From: CAWAPS01 sp963783945
GTDB taxonomy: Bacteria > Actinomycetota > Acidimicrobiia > Acidimicrobiales > Palsa-688
Reading direction: 5' to 3'
Assembly: GCA_963783945.1 (NCBI GenBank)
Contig: CAWAPS010000007.1
Coordinates: forward strand, 496,001 to 560,000
Length of the DNA: 64,000 nucleotides
The notes below the pieces were generated by a model. It was not told the DNA's origin. It saw only the letters and a program-made list of their open reading frames with translations, and did no database searches. Positions 61,020 through 64,000 of this stretch are shown here, one piece after another. The number at the start of each line of letters is the position of its first letter. Position 1 is the stretch's first letter. The position numbers were made by a program, and so were the translations under genes.

Positions 61020-62723
61020 TTGCCGTCCGTGGAAACCCGCCGGGAACGCCGACTCGGGCGGCGCCGGCAGCGCCGGCGCCGCATCGGGCTCGGCGTGCTG
61101 ACCGTGGCCGTGGTGGCGGCGGTGGTGGCCGCGGTGGTCGTGGTGTCCAGCCGGCACTCCGGCTCCAACACCAGCCAGGCCGGCTCGGATCAGCCCACGT
61201 CCGGGGCCAAAGACACCCGGGGTGGAGCCGCCGGCCCCCCGACCACTCGACCGGGTTCTCCGACCCTCGCCTCCACCTACAGCACTCCCGACGGGGTCGG
61301 GGCGGCATGGGTAGTGGCCGAGAACCACAAGCCGGGTTCGACCGGGTGGCAGCTCACCGGCGACCAGACCGCCGACGGGATCGAAGGCTTCGCCGACGCG
61401 TCACAGGCGACGGTTGGTCAGAAGCTCATCCTCTACGTCTCCACCCGGGCCCCCGCCTTCCACGTCGAGGCCTACCGGATGGGCTACTACGGCGGGGCCG
61501 GCGGCCGCTTGGTCTGGAAGTCGAGCGAGCTCCCAGGCCAGGTTCAGCCGGGCTGCCCGGTAACTCCCGGAACCAACATGGTGAGCTGTGGTTGGTCTCC
61601 ATCGCTGGCGTTCATGGTTACTCCGGCGTGGGTGCAGGGCCAGTACCTGCTGAAGCTGGTGGGGTCAGGCGGACAGCAGAGCTACATCCAGCTGACCATC
61701 TGGAACCCGGCCAGTCACGCCACCTATGTGATCATGTCCGGGGTGCTGACCGACCAGGCGTTCAATCCGTTCGGTGGGTACGACCTCTACCAGGGGGCGA
61801 CGGCTTGCGCCCCCAACGAGTACCCGTGCTCGAGCCGGTCCCTGGTGGTCTCGTTCGACCGGCCCTACGCCAACGGGAGCGGGGCCGGTTCGTACCTGTC
61901 GCTCATCTATCCGCTGACCCGCTTCGCCGAGCAGGAGGGGCTGGACGTCACCTACTGGACTGACATCACCCTTGCGACCCACGGCAACCTGCTGGTCAAC
62001 CACAGGGCCCTCATCTCGCCGGGCCACGACGAGGAGTGGTCCCTGGAGATGCGACAGGCCGCCACGACGGCCGCCAACCGCGGGGTCAATCTCATCTTCT
62101 TCGGCGCCAGCCCGGTCCTGCGCAAAGTCCGGCTGCAGCCCTCCCCGCTCGGAGCGGACGGGGAGATGGTGAACTACCGCGATCCGCAAGCCGACCCCTT
62201 GTACGGAGTCGACGACGCCCAGGTCAGTCAGAACTGGTGGGGCCAGCCCCCCGCCAACGCCCCCGACAACAGCCTGGTCGGCTCCACGTACGTCGGCTAC
62301 TACAACGACGGGAGCTTTCCCCTGGTTGTGACCAACCCGACCTCCTGGTTGTTCAGCGGCACCGGCCTGGCCGCCAACACCCAGATTCCGGGAGTGCTTT
62401 CCGGTGACTTTCAGGCCTATGATCCGGCCGCCGGCGACAACCCGCCGGGAGTGGAGATCCTGGCTCACTCACCGGTCACCATCTCGGGCCACCCTGACCG
62501 TGACTTCGCAGACACCAGCTATTACACCATGGCCACCAGCCACGCCGGGGTGTTCTCGAGTGGCACGGTCAACTGGATCCCCGCCCTCCAGGACTGCCCT
62601 TCTGCAACGAATTGCCCGGGCCGGACGCTGCAGAAGGTCACGGGTAACCTGCTGCGGGTATTCGGCGCCGGCCCGGTCGGACTGAGATACCCGTCTAGCG
62701 CGAACTGGCAGAGCTACTACTGA
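61020..62723 (+). CDS. N,N-dimethylformamidase beta-subunit-like exported protein
   Basis: A 567-residue protein with a basic cytosolic start, one membrane segment (GLGVLTVAVVAAVVAAVVVV) and a large outer domain. Motifs VSTRAPAFHVEAYRMGYYGG, AGGRLVWKSSELPGQVQPG, VSFDRPYANGSGAGSYLSLI, LVNHRALISPGHDEEWSLEM and GVNLIFFGASPVLRKVRL match the DMF-amidase beta-subunit-like C-terminal family common in actinobacteria. Real DMFase cleaves formamides with an Fe site and a small alpha subunit; most relatives have unknown activity. Its TGA overlaps the ATG of the repeat protein (TGATG), so the two are coupled. Start could be TTG 61020 or GTG 61029. Confidence 0.82.
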   Translation: MPSVETRRERRLGRRRQRRRRIGLGVLTVAVVAAVVAAVVVVSSRHSGSNTSQAGSDQPTSGAKDTRGGAAGPPTTRPGSPTLASTYSTPDGVGAAWVVAENHKPGSTGWQLTGDQTADGIEGFADASQATVGQKLILYVSTRAPAFHVEAYRMGYYGGAGGRLVWKSSELPGQVQPGCPVTPGTNMVSCGWSPSLAFMVTPAWVQGQYLLKLVGSGGQQSYIQLTIWNPASHATYVIMSGVLTDQAFNPFGGYDLYQGATACAPNEYPCSSRSLVVSFDRPYANGSGAGSYLSLIYPLTRFAEQEGLDVTYWTDITLATHGNLLVNHRALISPGHDEEWSLEMRQAATTAANRGVNLIFFGASPVLRKVRLQPSPLGADGEMVNYRDPQADPLYGVDDAQVSQNWWGQPPANAPDNSLVGSTYVGYYNDGSFPLVVTNPTSWLFSGTGLAANTQIPGVLSGDFQAYDPAAGDNPPGVEILAHSPVTISGHPDRDFADTSYYTMATSHAGVFSSGTVNWIPALQDCPSATNCPGRTLQKVTGNLLRVFGAGPVGLRYPSSANWQSYY

Positions 62724-62977
62724 TGGCCCGGCACCGGTCTCTGGGCTCTAGATGGTCGATCGCTTCGACTGACTCGGTGCTGTCGATCGCTTCGAAGGGA
62801 TCCGTTCTGTCGATCGGCTCAGTGGGGTCGGCCCTGTCGATCGGTTCGGTCGGGTCGTTCGCATCGATCGGTTCGGTCGGCTCGTTCTGCTCTGCCGCCT
62901 CCCTGCTGTCGGCCCGGTCGGTTCTGTCGGTGATGGCGTCGCGAGGCAAGCGCGCCGTGCTGGCCGCGCCGCGTTAA
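62723..62977 (+). CDS. Nonapeptide-repeat protein (SVLSIGSVG type)
   Basis: An 84-residue protein built of a 9-residue unit: SVLSIASKG, SVLSIGSVG, SALSIGSVG, SFASIGSVG (residues 18-53) with degenerate flanks. A basic N-terminus (MARHRSLGSRW) and a basic C-terminus (ASRGKRAVLAAPR) frame it. The Ser/Ile/Gly/Ser periodicity would suit a stacked beta structure or fibre. Small proteins with such repeats occur in actinobacteria but have no known function, to my knowledge. ATG 62723 overlaps the stop of the DMFase-like gene, showing translational coupling. Its TAA is shared (TTAA) with the convergent rdgB stop. Confidence 0.75.
   Translation: MARHRSLGSRWSIASTDSVLSIASKGSVLSIGSVGSALSIGSVGSFASIGSVGSFCSAASLLSARSVLSVMASRGKRAVLAAPR
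62774..62881 (+). repeat. Four 27-bp units encoding the nonapeptide repeats
   Basis: Units begin at 62774, 62801, 62828 and 62855; each has TCGATCG near its middle and encodes S-x-x-S-I-x-S-x-G. The DNA units are similar but not identical, which shows selection on the peptide rather than recent duplication. Confidence 0.75.
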
Positions 62978-63555
62978 CGGTCCGCCATCCGGTCAGCCAG
63001 CTCCCGGAACGCCCGGCCCCGGTGCGACAGGCCGCTCTTCTCGTCGCGACCCATCTGGGCGAAGGTCCGGCCGTCACCGCCGCCGGGTACGAACACCGGG
63101 TCGTACCCAAAGCCGCCGCCACCTCGCGGCGCGGTGGCTATGGTCCCTTCGATCGCTCCTTCGGCCACCACCTCGGAGCCGTCAGGCCACGCCGCCACGG
63201 CCACCGTGTGAAACCGGGCGGCGCGGGGTTCGGGCCGCCCTTCGAGCTCGGCCAGCAGCTTGGCCACGTTGTCTGCGTAGGTGGCGTTCTCACCGGAATA
63301 GCGGGCCGAACGAACGCCCGGCGCGCCGCCCAGGTCGTCCACCTCCAACCCGGTGTCGTCGGCGATGGCGGGGAGGCCGGTCGCGGCGGCCAGGGCGCGC
63401 GCCTTCAGCCGGGCGTTGTCGAGCAGAGTCTCACCGGTCTCGTCGACATCGGGAACCCAGTCGGGCCGGGGGAGCAGCGTCACCGACCGGCCGAGGATGC
63501 TAGCGATCTCGCGGGCCTTGTCCTCGTTGGCGGTGGCCAGAACGAACTCGGTCAC
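62974..63555 (-). CDS. rdgB: Non-canonical purine NTP pyrophosphatase (RdgB/HAM1)
   Basis: A 193-residue protein of normal length with FVLATANEDKAREIASIL, LPAIADDTGLEVDDLGGAPG, VRSARYSGENATYADNVAKL and GGGGFGYDPVFVPGGGDGRT, then EKSGLSHRGRAFREL. These are the ITP/XTP-binding and Mg sites. It hydrolyses dITP, ITP and XTP to monophosphates, cleaning the nucleotide pool. GTG 63555 start; convergent with the nonapeptide-repeat gene with overlapping stops. Confidence 0.97.
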   Translation of the reverse strand: MTEFVLATANEDKAREIASILGRSVTLLPRPDWVPDVDETGETLLDNARLKARALAAATGLPAIADDTGLEVDDLGGAPGVRSARYSGENATYADNVAKLLAELEGRPEPRAARFHTVAVAAWPDGSEVVAEGAIEGTIATAPRGGGGFGYDPVFVPGGGDGRTFAQMGRDEKSGLSHRGRAFRELADRMADR

Positions 63556-63589
63556 GGGAAGAGCAGGTGGGGGGGCGCCGAACCGGCGC

Positions 63590-64000
63590 TCAGGCGACCG
63601 TGACCAGCGTCCCGATCGGGTCGAGCTGCCAGACGCCCTGAGCGCTCGAGGACGGCAGTTCGACGCATCCGTCGCTCTGGGGGTAGCCGTAGCCCGGTCG
63701 CGAGAACTGGTGGACGGCGTCGCCTCCGTTGAAGTAGGCCACCCACAGCACGCCCGGGTCGACGTAGTGGGAGCCGTCAGGGTTGGTGCCGGACATGGTC
63801 GTCGATTGGTACCGGGCGTAGACCGGATAGGTGCCGGTGGCAGTGGGCGCGCCCGCCACCCCGGTGTTGCACAGGGTGGACGCCACTATCTGGCCGTTGG
63901 ACCACACCTGCAGCGTCTCGGGCTGGGTTTGGCTCACCATCAGATAGTTGTAGCTGCGCCCGGTGACCTGACGGGCGGCAACCGCGCTGAGCAGGGCGCC
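63590..64000 (-). CDS. L,D-transpeptidase catalytic domain, 5' part beyond the window
   Basis: The frame is open to the window end, so the N-terminus is missing. The visible part has the YkuD catalytic pattern: LQVWSNGQIVASTLCNTGVA, VYARYQSTTMSGTNPDGSHY, WVAYFNGGDAVHQFSRPGYG and YPQSDGCVELPSSSAQGVWQ with the active-site Cys in DGCVEL. It would crosslink peptidoglycan outside the membrane. It lies 34 bp upstream of rdgB on the same strand. It differs from the L,D-transpeptidase at 54543 in motif form (SDGCVEL against SHGCINV). Confidence 0.9.
   Translation of the reverse strand, partial: GALLSAVAARQVTGRSYNYLMVSQTQPETLQVWSNGQIVASTLCNTGVAGAPTATGTYPVYARYQSTTMSGTNPDGSHYVDPGVLWVAYFNGGDAVHQFSRPGYGYPQSDGCVELPSSSAQGVWQLDPIGTLVTVA

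Noticed and set aside
59573..61963. 796-codon plus-strand open frame antisense to the membrane protein
   Set aside because: Composition-driven shadow; the minus-strand frame has proper membrane helices.
62695..62949. Antisense frame with EPIDR-type repeats over the nonapeptide gene
   Set aside because: The repeat is forced by the 27-bp units; the sense frame has the coupled start and a recognisable protein pattern.

Overview
The window is high-GC DNA with actinobacterial hallmarks: a GAF-ANTAR regulator, an F420-dependent oxidoreductase, a SHOCT/DUF6325 pair, DUF4235, and promoters shaped like SigF/SigB sites (GGTTT, about 14-16 bases, GGGTAT). The gene mix (LLM oxidoreductases, family III CoA-transferases, P450, M24 hydrolases, OtsA, a nonapeptide Ser-Ile-Gly-Ser repeat protein) suggests Actinomycetota, perhaps Acidimicrobiia. 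That lineage call is inference.

Layout. 1-4.6 kb is a decayed mobile-element end: a MobF relaxase/helicase cut by the window edge and broken by several frame changes, then non-coding DNA with an IS630-type transposase remnant. 4.6-11.1 kb is a signalling and stress block: GAF-ANTAR protein, bactofilin-like protein, a frameshifted ORF, a GAF protein and a STAS protein, then a small basic protein, hemerythrin, F420 oxidoreductase and superoxide dismutase. A 3' piece of tRNA-Gly(GCC) at 11.7 kb looks like an attachment-site scar, so 1-11.8 kb may be a relic of an integrated element. 11.9-16.4 kb is a sulfonate/nitrate-type ABC operon with an Rrf2 regulator, a gene fragment and an LLM monooxygenase. 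17-30.4 kb is rich in transporters (CPA-type antiporter, two SulP permeases, DMT and MFS proteins), with a lipoprotein that may be a cysteine hydrolase and several small proteins.

30.4-33.6 kb holds a GNAT protein, a 46-residue membrane protein, a frameshifted lipoprotein, a cupin and an NTF2-like protein. Nested palindromes at 33.73-33.94 kb follow. 34.0-43.7 kb reads as a catabolic island: two overlapping M24-fold genes (one with all metal ligands, one lacking three of five), a TauD-type dioxygenase, an NTF2-like protein, a tandem CoA-transferase fusion in which only the second half keeps the catalytic Asp, a P450 lacking the usual I-helix Thr, and a D-aminoacylase-type amidohydrolase. 44.1-49.7 kb has an FGGY kinase, DMT transporter, GH15 enzyme, cupin and an unknown protein.

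49.7-54.4 kb has an MFS exporter divergent from a two-gene signalling unit: a receiver/thioredoxin-like/FAD-oxidoreductase fusion and a cyclic-nucleotide-binding-domain histidine kinase. 54.5-64 kb has an L,D-transpeptidase, a small protein and a ferritin-like protein with stress-type promoters, an NTF2-like protein, OtsA, a large membrane protein, a DMF-amidase-beta-like protein translationally coupled to the nonapeptide-repeat protein, RdgB, and a second L,D-transpeptidase cut by the window end. No CRISPR array, rRNA or intact tRNA was seen.
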